Source of the DNA: Rothia endophytica
Lineage (GTDB): Bacteria; Actinomycetota; Actinomycetes; Actinomycetales; Micrococcaceae
Length of the DNA: 64,000 bases
Reading direction: 5' to 3'
Assembly: GCF_928381505.1 (NCBI RefSeq)
Contig: NZ_CAKMSJ010000005.1
Span: 1 to 64,000, forward strand
Below the pieces are notes generated by a model. The model had not been told where the DNA came from, searched no databases, and saw only the letters and a list, made by a program, of their open reading frames with translations. Both the position numbers and the translations under genes were made by a program. How positions within the stretch are numbered: position 1 is the stretch's first letter; each line of letters begins with the position of its first letter. Below are positions 48,303 through 55,717 of this stretch, piece by piece.

Positions 48303-49508
48303 ATGGCCACGCAGCCCCTCACCATTCTTATTGGTGCTGATACCTACCCTCCCGATGTCAATGGTGCAGCGCAGTTCTCCCACCGTCTAGCACGAGCCAT
48401 GAAAGATCGGGGGCACACGGTTCACGTCATGGCGTCCCGTCAAGAAGCAGGTAAAACAACCTCCTTTGACGTAGGTGGTCTAACAGAGCACCGCGTGCGC
48501 TCGCACAAGGTGGTTACCCACCCCTACATGCGTTTGAGTTTTCCGTGGGAAATTTATAAGGACGCTGAACGTATCGTGCAGCGTATTAAGCCCGATGTCA
48601 TTCATGTTCAGTGCCACTACATTATCGGCAGGGTGCTTGCCAGAATCGGTAAGAAACACGGGATACGTGTTATCGCAACCAACCACGTGATGCCAGCTAA
48701 CATCAACCCCTTCTTGCCTTTTCCTCAGTGGGGTAAGGACCTGGTAGAGAAAGCTTCATGGAACGATATGCGCCGGGTACTTTCACAGGCTGCGGTGGTC
48801 ACTAATCCCACACAAATCGGGGCTGATGCCATGCGTGCTTCAGGTAAATTTAGGCGACTGGTGATGCCGGTGTCCAACGGTATTCAGAGTGAGAACTACG
48901 AGCTTGCTCCCGGTGAAACGATTGAGAAAGACCCTCGGGAGCTTCGTATCTTCTTTGCTGGTCGCCTGGCGGTTGAAAAAAATGTGGATGTTCTCATCGA
49001 GGCTCTTGCCCTACTTCCTGAGTCTTTGAACCATGTGGTTCTTGAAGTAGCTGGCAGCGGTGAAATCCTGGAGAGCTTACAGGCTAAGGCTCGTGAATTC
49101 GCTGTTGAGCACCGGGTGAGATTTTTGGGGTATGTCACCGACGAGCAATTACGGGACGGCTACCTGCGCGCCGATGTCTTCTGTCAGCCTGGTACCGCTG
49201 AGCTGCAATCTCTCGTCACGCTTGAAGCTATGAGTGCTTCTAAACCCGTTGTTTTGGCGAACGCGCTTGCGTTACCCCACCTGGTTGAAGAGGGGCAGAA
49301 TGGTTACCTCTTCGAGCCGGGCAACCCCCAGGATCTAGCAGATAAGTTAGCTGCAGTGCTGCTCTTATCGGAGGGGGAGAGAGCTGAAATGGGTCAGTTT
49401 TCTCACCAGATGATTGAGAAGCACGCTGCCGAGAAGACCTGGCAAACCTTTGAATCTCTCTACGTATCGAATCAGGCTTACCATGATTTTGTGGCTGGTC
49501 GTCGCTAG
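48303..49508 (+). CDS. GT4-family glycosyltransferase
   Basis: 401 residues from the ATG at 48303 with AAAGGTGA upstream; a GTG four codons earlier is possible. GT-B fold: YPPDVNGAAQFSHRLARAM (sugar-acceptor loop) at the N-terminus, VSNGIQSENY in the middle, FFAGRLAVEKNVDVLIEAL starting the nucleotide-sugar domain, and EAMSASKPVVLANALALPHLVEEGQNGYLF with the catalytic EX7E. Likely transfers mannose or glucose to a lipid or envelope glycan (PimB/MgtA-like), acceptor unknown. Last core gene before the tRNA-Ile2-associated accessory region. Confidence 0.9.
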   Translation: MATQPLTILIGADTYPPDVNGAAQFSHRLARAMKDRGHTVHVMASRQEAGKTTSFDVGGLTEHRVRSHKVVTHPYMRLSFPWEIYKDAERIVQRIKPDVIHVQCHYIIGRVLARIGKKHGIRVIATNHVMPANINPFLPFPQWGKDLVEKASWNDMRRVLSQAAVVTNPTQIGADAMRASGKFRRLVMPVSNGIQSENYELAPGETIEKDPRELRIFFAGRLAVEKNVDVLIEALALLPESLNHVVLEVAGSGEILESLQAKAREFAVEHRVRFLGYVTDEQLRDGYLRADVFCQPGTAELQSLVTLEAMSASKPVVLANALALPHLVEEGQNGYLFEPGNPQDLADKLAAVLLLSEGERAEMGQFSHQMIEKHAAEKTWQTFESLYVSNQAYHDFVAGRR

Positions 49509-49591
49509 CCAGGTTGGCAACAAATTTTTCTAGAGCAGGCTCTGTGCGGTATTCTTGGTAACGCTTACACTGCTTGATCGCGTGTGGGTGG

Positions 49592-49665
49592 GGGGCCTTA
49601 GCTCAGCTGGTCAGAGCAGGGGACTCATAATCCCTTGGTCGCGGGTTCAAGCCCCGCAGGCCCTA
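49592..49665 (+). tRNA. tRNA-Ile2 (CAU, lysidine-modified), or Met
   Basis: 74 nt: acceptor GGGGCCT/AGGCCCT, D-stem GCTC/GAGC, anticodon stem GGGGA/TCCCT with loop CTCATAA (anticodon CAT), variable TGGTC, T-arm GCGGGTTCAAGCCCCGC. The body, especially CTTAGCTCAG, ACTCATAAT and CTTGGTCGC, resembles bacterial tRNA-Ile2 (ileX) rather than initiator or elongator Met. A CAT anticodon alone cannot settle it. No CCA encoded. Confidence 0.85.
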
Positions 49666-49987
49666 CAACCTCATAAGTCGCTCCGGTTGGTATGAATCCA
49701 ATCGGGGCGATTTTTTTATCCCCAAAATGTCCATGCAGAGCTGGAACGGGGACCTTGGCGTTGAGAATTCCATCACCAAGTAACTCGCCCAATGAGATGC
49801 CAAAGGCAGCTGAGATGGTTACCAGATCATTCAGATTGAAGGCTATTTTGCCTCGAAGCTTCTCTGATACAGAGGCTTGGGTAACACCTAAGATGTTTGC
49901 CAGTTCTTTCTGGGTCACACCTTCTCGGGTCATCCAGATTTTCACTTCTTTGCCAGCAGCTTCTGCTGGAGTAATCATTTCTTTCAT
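49625..49987 (-). CDS. XRE-family HTH regulator running into the tRNA
   Basis: 120 residues. HTH_3 at about 17-72: EGVTQKELANILGVTQASVSEKLRGKIAFNLNDLVTISAAFG, then SLGELLGDG. The C-terminal tail (VGPAGLEPATKGL) is simply the antisense of the tRNA-Ile2 3' half, so the original stop was probably replaced when the element joined the tRNA. Divergent from a second XRE gene, with two palindromes in between. Likely a phage- or plasmid-type repressor. Confidence 0.78.
   Translation of the reverse strand: MKEMITPAEAAGKEVKIWMTREGVTQKELANILGVTQASVSEKLRGKIAFNLNDLVTISAAFGISLGELLGDGILNAKVPVPALHGHFGDKKIAPIGFIPTGATYEVVGPAGLEPATKGL
49678..49717 (+). terminator. Terminator after tRNA-Ile2
   Basis: TCGCtCCGgTTGG pairs with CCAATCgGGGCGA around TATGAAT and is followed by T7. 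Confidence 0.85.
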
Positions 49988-50037
49988 ATCTTATACATTA
50001 CGAAGTGTGCCTGTCATAGTCAAGGAATAATTAAGAA

Positions 50038-50090
50038 AATATAGGTACAGCCAATATTTGACATTGCAGAATATAGGTACAGCCTATATT
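50038..50090. promoter_or_regulatory. Paired operators of the divergent XRE genes
   Basis: AATATAGGtacagCCTATATT (50070-50090) is a 21-bp inverted repeat with perfect 8-bp arms; AATATAGG-tacag-CCAATATT (50038-50058) is a second, imperfect copy 32 bp away (three helical turns). They lie between the two start codons, as in cI/cro-type switches. Confidence 0.78.
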
Positions 50091-50098
50091 CTTTAGGT

Positions 50099-50335
50099 AT
50101 GACCTATGCAGACTCAATCGCCGGCAACATCAGGGCAGAGGTTAGCCGCCGCGAGATCAACCAAACTGATTTAGCCCGCCACCTAGATATGTCCCAGGCG
50201 CAGCTGAGTAACAGGCTCCGTGGCCGTATCGAGTTCCGCCCCAGCGAGATTGAAAAAATCGCTGAGTTTATGAGTGTAGACATTGAGGAACTGACCAAAT
50301 ACATTCGCTTCGCTACCCCTAAGCGAGGTAGCTAA
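50099..50335 (+). CDS. Small XRE-family (Cro-like) HTH protein
   Basis: 78 residues, essentially one HTH_3 domain: INQTDLARHLDMSQAQLSNRLRGRIEFRPSEIEKIAEFMSVDIEEL. It starts 8 bp from the nearer operator. Its sequence is related in pattern (QxxLxxRLRGxIxFxxxxI) to the divergent regulator, suggesting an old duplication or a repressor/Cro pair binding the same operators. Its stop abuts the start of the initiator-like gene with no gap. Confidence 0.8.
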   Translation: MTYADSIAGNIRAEVSRREINQTDLARHLDMSQAQLSNRLRGRIEFRPSEIEKIAEFMSVDIEELTKYIRFATPKRGS

Positions 50336-51520
50336 ATGTCGCTGGAAATGATGGTGTGGGCTCTAAAAAAAGACCTCAAAAACTCAGAATTCCGAATCCT
50401 GCTCAACATCGCTAATGAAGCAGACAGCAGTGGCATCTGCTTCACCGGCCAGAAGAAACTATCCGCCAAGTCTGGACTCTCCATCAGAACAGTAAAGGCA
50501 AGTATCTCTGAGCTGAGAAAGAAAGATCTGCTGCACACCGAACGTCGCCCTGCAGAGTTCGCGCGGGGCCGGAATGTGGATGCAATTATTCTTCACCCTT
50601 GCATCACCCACTGGGACATTCCTCAGACCGAAGACCTCGAAGAAATCGAATACTCACGACAGCTCCGCAAGCAGTACGAGTACATCGAAAAAGAGGATAT
50701 TCAGGACTCAGAATTTCAAGGTGCAAAATCTGCACCTAGATATGTTTCACCTAGTCAGACTCAAGGTGCAAAATATGCACCTTCAGAAGCTCAAACCACG
50801 TTCAAGGTGCAAAAAATGGACGTTCAAGGTGCAAATTTGAGCACAAAAACCGAAGGCGCCTTAAAAGGAACGCGCGCGCGTTTAACCCTTAATAACCCAG
50901 TGATTGATCAATCAATCACTCAATCAGCTAACACTAGAACAGGCGCGAGAGAAGAAACGCCCGTGACTGATGGATTGATGACTGATTCAAAAGACCTCCA
51001 AGGGGACATCTGCGGTGTACCAGCCAAGCTCTTCATCACCCAACTGCGAACCGGGCTGAGCCGCTACAGCGCAATGAACACCTCGCAGTTCGCCGCCACG
51101 GAGCTCCTGCAAGTCGTAGAAGAAATTCTCAACCGCACCAACCGCACCAAAGTCACCAACCCAGTCGGTTTCTGCGTCCGAGTCATCGGCAACGAAGCCG
51201 GTGGTATCCCAGCCATCCTCGAACTCATCGAGTCAAAAAGCCGCTACCAGCACAACCTGGCCATTGAAGAACACGCTCGACGCCTTGAAGAGCAAGAAGC
51301 AAAAACTACTCTGACCTGCCCCCGTTGCGACATCCAATACCCGGCCACTGGCGAATGCAACAGTTGCGCCGCAGACCGCAAAGCCCTCCAAACCCCCGAA
51401 CCACCAACCGAGACCATCTACGGCCCAGACGGCAAGCCCCTACGCGGACTAGACCTCATCCACGCCATGCGAAAAGCCCAAAACCCCTCAGCCCTCAACC
51501 GCCAACCTGTTTCCCACTAA
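50336..51520 (+). CDS. Replication-initiator-like protein with N-terminal winged HTH
   Basis: 394 residues. N-terminal MarR/HTH_36-like domain: LLNIANEADSSGICFTGQKKLSAKSGLSIRTVKASISELRKKDLL (about 22-66), as in phage O-type and plasmid initiators. Middle region (about 125-210) is low-complexity and holds repeated QGAKxAP units encoded by the iteron-like DNA. C-terminal part has a helical segment (about 225-300) and a CPRCDIQY...CNSC zinc ribbon (about 325-345). It starts exactly at the stop of the Cro-like gene. Initiator function is inferred from domain order, embedded repeats and neighbours, not from a confident family match. Confidence 0.6.
   Translation: MSLEMMVWALKKDLKNSEFRILLNIANEADSSGICFTGQKKLSAKSGLSIRTVKASISELRKKDLLHTERRPAEFARGRNVDAIILHPCITHWDIPQTEDLEEIEYSRQLRKQYEYIEKEDIQDSEFQGAKSAPRYVSPSQTQGAKYAPSEAQTTFKVQKMDVQGANLSTKTEGALKGTRARLTLNNPVIDQSITQSANTRTGAREETPVTDGLMTDSKDLQGDICGVPAKLFITQLRTGLSRYSAMNTSQFAATELLQVVEEILNRTNRTKVTNPVGFCVRVIGNEAGGIPAILELIESKSRYQHNLAIEEHARRLEEQEAKTTLTCPRCDIQYPATGECNSCAADRKALQTPEPPTETIYGPDGKPLRGLDLIHAMRKAQNPSALNRQPVSH
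50717..50937. other. Candidate replication origin inside the initiator gene
   Basis: CAAGGTGCAAA occurs four times (50717-50727, 50762-50772, 50803-50813, 50825-50835), with start spacings of 45, 41 and 22 bp, near multiples of the helical turn; the first two are followed by inverted TGCACCT. Next comes AACGCGCGCGCGTT (50869-50882) and an AT-rich stretch with TGATTGATCAATCA (50901-50914) and further ATCA repeats. Iterons beside an AT-rich unwinding region within the initiator gene is the layout of lambda-type origins. Confidence 0.5.
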
Positions 51521-51573
51521 CCCACAGCACCTGTCGTATCAAACCCGCAGTGCTCCTTGAAAGGACAATAACC

Positions 51574-52443
51574 ATGACCACCGCACTCCTAGAACTCGAC
51601 CAGATCACCACCGAGCCAGCCCTAGAACAACTCTCCCGTGATGAAGCACTACGCCTGACCAAAGACCTCAAGCACCAGCTCCACAGCACCTACACCACCG
51701 TGGTCTACGCCTGGCAACACCGCGTCTGGCTGACCCTGGGCTACACATCCTGGGAAGAATACCTAGAAACCGAAATCGGAGAACCTCAGCTCCTGAGCGT
51801 TCCAGATAAGGACCGTATGAGCACTATCGGCGCAATGGTCAACGCACAAATGTCATCCCGGGCCATTTCAGCAGCCACCGGGCTATCGAAGTCCACCGTG
51901 AACCGAAGCGCACAGCAAGCCCGCAAAGAAGGCATCATCGCCCCTGATGCCCAGGTTCTGACCCGTAACGGCAAGACCGCCAAAGCCTGCAAGGAACGTT
52001 CCCTCTGTGAAGAAATCCCAGAAAACCTGCTCGACATTCCAGCTGATGGGCTGGGACTCAAAAGTTTCACACCGAAGAAAACCGGTGCTCCAGCTGAGCC
52101 CACCAAGGCTCAGAACTACCAGCGAAGTGCTCCAGAGGAAAAGAAGCCCAGTGCTCACACACCAGGTCACGACCCGGGGCTTGTGGAAGTTTCAGAGGTA
52201 GCAATGGACTTTGAAGATTTAGCACGCCAGGTGATCGAAGCTAACGGCAAACAGCGATTTGATGCAGAGATCATCACTGACCAGATGATTCAGAGCATTA
52301 CCCGCTCCGTTCTCACCGGTGCTGCTCTGCTAGAGCTGTTCAATCTCCAAGAAGACCTGCTTCAGGCCTCAGAAGGCACCGCAGAAACGATTGAATCAGC
52401 GGTTTGCACCCTTGACCGGGTACTTAGCGTTCTAGGTCGTTAG
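51574..52443 (+). CDS. HTH DNA-binding protein of the mobile module
   Basis: 290 residues from the ATG at 51574 (GAAAGGA upstream); the longer frame overlaps the previous gene and is rejected. N-terminal helical region (TTVVYAWQHRVWLTLGYTSWEEYLE), then a clear helix-turn-helix AQMSSRAISAATGLSKSTVNRSAQQARKEG at about 90-119, a disordered Pro/Lys-rich linker (about 165-205) and a helical C-terminus. No confident family; similar proteins accompany actinobacterial phages and plasmids. Terminator at 52481-52509. Confidence 0.7.
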   Translation: MTTALLELDQITTEPALEQLSRDEALRLTKDLKHQLHSTYTTVVYAWQHRVWLTLGYTSWEEYLETEIGEPQLLSVPDKDRMSTIGAMVNAQMSSRAISAATGLSKSTVNRSAQQARKEGIIAPDAQVLTRNGKTAKACKERSLCEEIPENLLDIPADGLGLKSFTPKKTGAPAEPTKAQNYQRSAPEEKKPSAHTPGHDPGLVEVSEVAMDFEDLARQVIEANGKQRFDAEIITDQMIQSITRSVLTGAALLELFNLQEDLLQASEGTAETIESAVCTLDRVLSVLGR

Positions 52444-52480
52444 AAAGACGCACAGCTCATCATGTCCGGGGCATTAAAAA

Positions 52481-52509
52481 GCCTGAGCACCCTTATCAGG
52501 TGCTCAGGC
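52481..52509 (+). terminator. Hairpin terminator closing the replication module
   Basis: GCCTGAGCACC pairs perfectly with GGTGCTCAGGC around a 7-nt loop; no T-run, A5 precedes it. Confidence 0.75.
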
Positions 52510-52656
52510 CAGGACAATCACCAAACCAATAGAACTCTTTAGCACTACATCGAAAAAGCTGGCCAAAAATTCAAACCAGACCAGATTTTCCTCATGATGA
52601 AACGCTGCCATTGACTCAATGAATGACTCTAAGAATATCAGAAGTGGTACACCGTT

Positions 52657-52850
52657 TTGAACACTCCAACTAATCGCACTAGCCCCCGAATCAACCCTGA
52701 TTCCAAGGTCACTCTCTGGCTAACCGTCATCCTCATCGGTTCTTTAGGGCTGACTTCATTCATGGTCTCCTTTAACGGGCTTCGGGACGTTGCCGCATGG
52801 GTCGGGCTTCGACGGTCCGTTGCCCGTGGGCTGGACACCATTGAAATAAA
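52657..52850 (+). pseudogene. DUF2637-type membrane protein, N-terminal remnant
   Basis: From a TTG at 52657 the frame reads VTLWLTVILIGSLGLTSFMV then SFNGLRDVAAWVGL, the first TM segment and the LRDLA-WxG motif of DUF2637 proteins found on actinobacterial plasmids and conjugative elements. After that the family sequence is lost (no further TM segments), so the gene is truncated or frameshifted around 52815. Confidence 0.6.
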
Positions 52851-52916
52851 CACATCACAAACGTCCAATTTGAGCGGCTGCAGATACCTGCGAATGAGCG
52901 GCGCTAGTGTAGAAAA

Positions 52917-53205
52917 ATGCCTCTCGCCCCTGTGACCGGAGCCGCGCGACTCAACAGTATTGCAGCTGGGATCGTTCCGCGACTCTCGGCAGACGGCTGG
53001 GAAGTCGTCACTAGTGACCTCGATACGGGCGATTATCCCTGCGATCTGTCCGACGATTCAGCTCCGGCCGCCCTCATCGAACGAATCGTGCGTGAGCGGG
53101 GACGGGATCTCGGCACTCGTGCTCTGCCATGCCCACGACGTCGAATCCGGCATCTTCGACACTACGGCAGAGAGCTTCGATAGGCACGTCGCCGTCAACG
53201 CCTGA
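52917..53205 (+). pseudogene. SDR-family dehydrogenase fragment, frameshifted
   Basis: Begins APVTGAARLNSIAAGIVPRLSADGWEVVTSDL, the cofactor-binding start of a short-chain dehydrogenase, changes frame near 53100-53115, and continues in another frame as LVLCHAHDVESGIFDTTAESFDRHVAVNA, where the NNAG block (here CHAH) and DRHVAVN helix are visible. It stops at about 53205, where the resolvase/OGG-type segment begins. About 95 of the expected 250 residues remain. Confidence 0.7.
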
Positions 53206-53218
53206 GCGACCTTTCTGC

Positions 53219-53411
53219 TCAGCGTAGTCTATTGCTCCGACGAGTTGCCCACGCTGTAGAACGGTCAGCAAGGGCAGGGAGAGCTGTAACTCTTACTGAG
53301 TAATGTTTGATTAGGGAAGTTTTTTGATCCGTCGATAGAGCGTCGCACGAGACATGCCCATGTCTTTGGCGACTTGTGTTGCTGGCTCACCGGCCTGAAT
53401 GAGCTTAGCTG
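53219..53411 (-). pseudogene. Second, decayed copy of the resolvase / OGG-fold junction
   Basis: 53311-53411 (minus) encodes only the last 33 residues of a Tn3-type resolvase, AAKLIQAGEPATQVAKDMGM then SRATLYRRIKKLP, nearly identical to the intact resolvase at 56369-56947. 53219-53271 encodes the first residues of an OGG-fold-type gene (TVLQRGQLVGAIDYA), matching the start of the gene at 55718-56335. A 25-bp stretch at 53220-53244 is identical to 56279-56303. Both sides are cut by other fragments. Confidence 0.8.
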
Positions 53412-53415
53412 CCTC

Positions 53416-53515
53416 GAGCCCGGGGCACTCGACGCACCAAAGTCCGCGGCCGCCGGCCTGGATTGCTCACAGGTCACCGGAGCGGACGAGTGCGTAGGGC
53501 TGGGAGCGGCCAATG
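53416..53515 (-). pseudogene. Excisionase-type HTH fragment with in-frame stop
   Basis: The minus strand reads SQPYALVRSGDL, a stop, then AIQAGGRGLW, matching the better kept excisionase fragment at 54281-54445 (SQTYALVRSGELRSIQVGGRGQL). It runs directly into the resolvase tail, a chimeric junction produced by recombination. Confidence 0.6.
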
Positions 53516-53588
53516 GACATGATGGTCTGCACGCCCTCCAGCGTCATGAAGAGGGGCGTGGCGGTCACCGGCTCTCTGGAGGGCCTGA

Positions 53589-53810
53589 TTACTCGGGGAC
53601 CTCGCTGAGTTGGGCCTCAATCCGATCCAACCGCTCGGTGATGTTGCGTAGGTGCTCCACGATGAGTTGGTTCGAACCATCGATCGCCGTTGCCGTTTCG
53701 CGTCGTGCGCTGGTGATGGTGCGTACCACCCAGACGGTAAGAGCAACGAAGATCGCGAGTGGTAGTGCGACGGCGAGGATGATAACAAATAGGGTAGCGG
53801 TAAGTGTCAT
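53589..53810 (-). CDS. Small single-TM membrane protein with coiled coil
   Basis: 73 residues: one TM segment (about 4-30, TLFVIILAVALPLAIFVALTVWVV), then a charged helix with heptad character (LIVEHLRNITERLDRIEAQLSE, about 48-69). Its ATG overlaps the stop of the ArsR-like gene (ATGA), so the two are translationally coupled and probably act as a regulator and membrane partner pair. No family recognised beyond that. Confidence 0.7.
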   Translation of the reverse strand: MTLTATLFVIILAVALPLAIFVALTVWVVRTITSARRETATAIDGSNQLIVEHLRNITERLDRIEAQLSEVPE

Positions 53811-54115
53811 GAAGATTCTCTTTCCTGTTCTTGATTAATTAGGTGCACAATGTGGTCTGGAGTTATTTCAAGCTGAAACGGAGTGACCCAGTAGTGCTTC
53901 CTCACTCGGCTCTCTCCGAGCTGTTCCAGGCTACTCTCGATGAGTCGAGCAGCTTCCAGGCGGTTGAGGTGCTGGTAGAGCAGTGGCCGAGACATCCCAA
54001 GTCGGCGGGCCAGCTCACTGACATGGGTCGACTCCGTCTCTAGGGAGGCGATAATTCGCAACCGAGGCTCACTTCCGAGAGCACTGAGTATCTGAGCGAG
54101 CCGTGCTGCGTCCAT
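53807..54115 (-). CDS. ArsR-like winged-helix regulator
   Basis: 102 residues from the ATG at 54113-54115, chosen because GGAGGG lies 4 nt upstream; the frame extends further without family character. Winged helix: LAQILSALGSEPRLRIIASLETESTHVSELARRLGMSRPLLYQHLNRLEAARLI (about 5-58) and a wing with RKHYWVTPFQLE. No metal-binding Cys pairs are present, so it is not a classical metal sensor. Coupled to the membrane gene downstream. Confidence 0.82.
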   Translation of the reverse strand: MDAARLAQILSALGSEPRLRIIASLETESTHVSELARRLGMSRPLLYQHLNRLEAARLIESSLEQLGESRVRKHYWVTPFQLEITPDHIVHLINQEQERESS

Positions 54116-54280
54116 TATCCCTCCGGATCGTAATCGAACGATGTCAGGTGTAAGTATATGCTTACAGTCAGCGGTGCGCAAGTTCTGCCGGGTCTGGCGG
54201 AGACGCTGGCTGCTCACCCGGGGTGGCCGGTCGGACTGCGGGCCGGCCTGCACCGCCGGCGAGTACGGGAGGGGTCGACC

Positions 54281-54445
54281 TCATGGGGTCGCCTCCTCCT
54301 TGCGCGCGACGAGCTGCGCAGTCTCCTCGCCGCAGCGCTGGATGGACGCCTCGAGCTCGGGGTGCTCGGCGCGCAACTGCCCACGGCCGCCGACTTGGAT
54401 CGAGCGCAGCTCCCCGGAACGGACGAGTGCGTAGGTCTGGGAGCG
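54281..54445 (-). pseudogene. Excisionase-family HTH protein, C-terminal fragment
   Basis: The minus strand reads SQTYALVRSGELRSIQVGGRGQL and then an acidic C-terminal helix ending EEATP and TGA. This is the DNA-binding end of the small excisionase-type (HTH_17) proteins; the N-terminus is replaced by the IS5 transposase fragment ending at 54462. Confidence 0.65.
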
Positions 54446-54461
54446 ATATCCCGAAACCTCG

Positions 54462-54745
54462 TCAAACGAGGTGGTTGAGCCACTGGCTGATCGCGCGGAG
54501 GACGGCTCCGGCTCGGTAGGTCAGGCCGAGTTTGTCGTAGCGAGTGGCCAGGCCGCGCCATTGCTTCACGTCGCTGTAGCCACGCTCGATGACGTTGCGG
54601 CCGCGGTAGGCCTCCGTGTCGGCCGCCGCGTGAACCACGGTCGCGGCGGTATTGCTGCTGGTCGCGAGGTTCGGGGATCACTGCCTTGATCCCGCGACGG
54701 CGCAGAATCTGGCGGAGGGAATTGCTTGTGCGGGGATGACCAGTA
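54462..54745 (-). mobile_element. IS5-family transposase, C-terminal remnant
   Basis: The minus strand shows LRQILRRRGIKAVIPEPRDQ, RGSRGGR, a frame change with loss of a few residues, then EAYRGRNVIERGYSDVKQWR and LATRYDKL ending AISQWLNHLV-stop. This is the C-terminal third of an IS5/IS427-type DDE transposase (YRxRNxxER with catalytic Glu). The 5' two-thirds are missing; nothing IS-like is visible beyond 54745. Confidence 0.8.
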
Positions 54746-54783
54746 TCTGAATACCCCTTCAGAATTATGCAACAATGTAGGCA

Positions 54784-55713
54784 ATGAGAATCGAGACACC
54801 CACCGCGGAGCTTCTTCAGCAGGCCGCTCACATGCCCACCACACCCGAGATTGGTATGACACCCGAACAGATACAGACTGAGATCGCCGCCGGTCGCCTG
54901 CAACCTCGCTGGTCGCAGATTGCTCTCGACGACGACGGTAGCATTGTGGGCCGGGCCCTGTGGTGGGGACGAGACGAGCTCAGGCCAATCGCGCTGGACG
55001 TATGGGATGCCGTCGCCGGCCACGACATGTCCGAAGTAATCCTCAGCGCGTTGCTGGAACAGGGCCACGCCGCCGTGGAAGTTCACGGTACCCCTACCCC
55101 GCTGCCGCATACCATGCGTGTCCCCATCACGTGGCGCGATAACACCGCCGTAGCGAATGACGTCCATGCGAAGATCGCGGCAGCCGCCACTGCTGGCCTG
55201 AGTCATCACAACGAACGACGCCAGTTCCAATGGGACCAAGGCAGCCCGATACAAGAACCCAGCCCGCAACTGCGGTTCGAGCAGGCAGACGACGACACGT
55301 TTATCAACCTCATCGCCCTCGTCGCCCACGGTTCGCTCGACGTCATGACGCGACGCCAGCTGACCAGCACCAACGCACTGAGCTTGGCTCGGGAGGAGGT
55401 GGACTACTACCGTTCCTGTCCCGGCGACCGCGACTGGTGGCGCGTCGCGTACGACCAACAGAACACCATCATTGGCATCGCGATTCCTTCGGCAACACCC
55501 ACGAATCGCAACGTCGGCTACCTCGCGGTCCTGCCCGAGCACCGCGGACACGGATACGTCGATGACCTCTTGGGGTTCATCACCGCCTTCCACGCCTCAG
55601 CCGGAGCACCGCGGATCACCGCAACCACCGACGCAGTGAACACACCCATGGCCGCGGCGTTCGAGCGAGCAGGATACAGATGCACGGAGGTACGAATCGA
55701 CCTCGAGCCCTAA
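54784..55713 (+). CDS. GNAT-family acetyltransferase (cargo gene)
   Basis: 309 residues. The C-terminal GNAT core is well formed: VGYLAVLPEHRGHGYVDDLLGFITAFHA (acetyl-CoA loop RGHGYV, about 238-265) and TDAVNTPMAAAFERAGY near 280-298; the N-terminal half is a second, divergent GNAT-like domain. The gene is GC-rich and complete, unlike the fragments on either side. Relatives are often aminoglycoside/peptide-type acetyltransferases of unknown substrate. Divergent from the IS remnant, convergent with the OGG-fold gene. Confidence 0.75.
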   Translation: MRIETPTAELLQQAAHMPTTPEIGMTPEQIQTEIAAGRLQPRWSQIALDDDGSIVGRALWWGRDELRPIALDVWDAVAGHDMSEVILSALLEQGHAAVEVHGTPTPLPHTMRVPITWRDNTAVANDVHAKIAAAATAGLSHHNERRQFQWDQGSPIQEPSPQLRFEQADDDTFINLIALVAHGSLDVMTRRQLTSTNALSLAREEVDYYRSCPGDRDWWRVAYDQQNTIIGIAIPSATPTNRNVGYLAVLPEHRGHGYVDDLLGFITAFHASAGAPRITATTDAVNTPMAAAFERAGYRCTEVRIDLEP

Positions 55714-55717
55714 AGGG

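Noticed and set aside
50717..50835. CRISPR array from the repeated CAAGGTGCAAA units
   Set aside because: Repeats are only 11 bp, spacing is uneven, they lie within a coding frame, and no cas gene is near; iteron-like instead.
54158..54478. 106-codon plus-strand frame (Leu/Ala-rich)
   Set aside because: It is the shadow of the minus-strand excisionase fragment, which has clear family motifs.
54214..55593. 459-codon minus-strand frame
   Set aside because: Mostly antisense to the GNAT gene; only the IS5 and excisionase fragments at its end are real, and in part in another frame.
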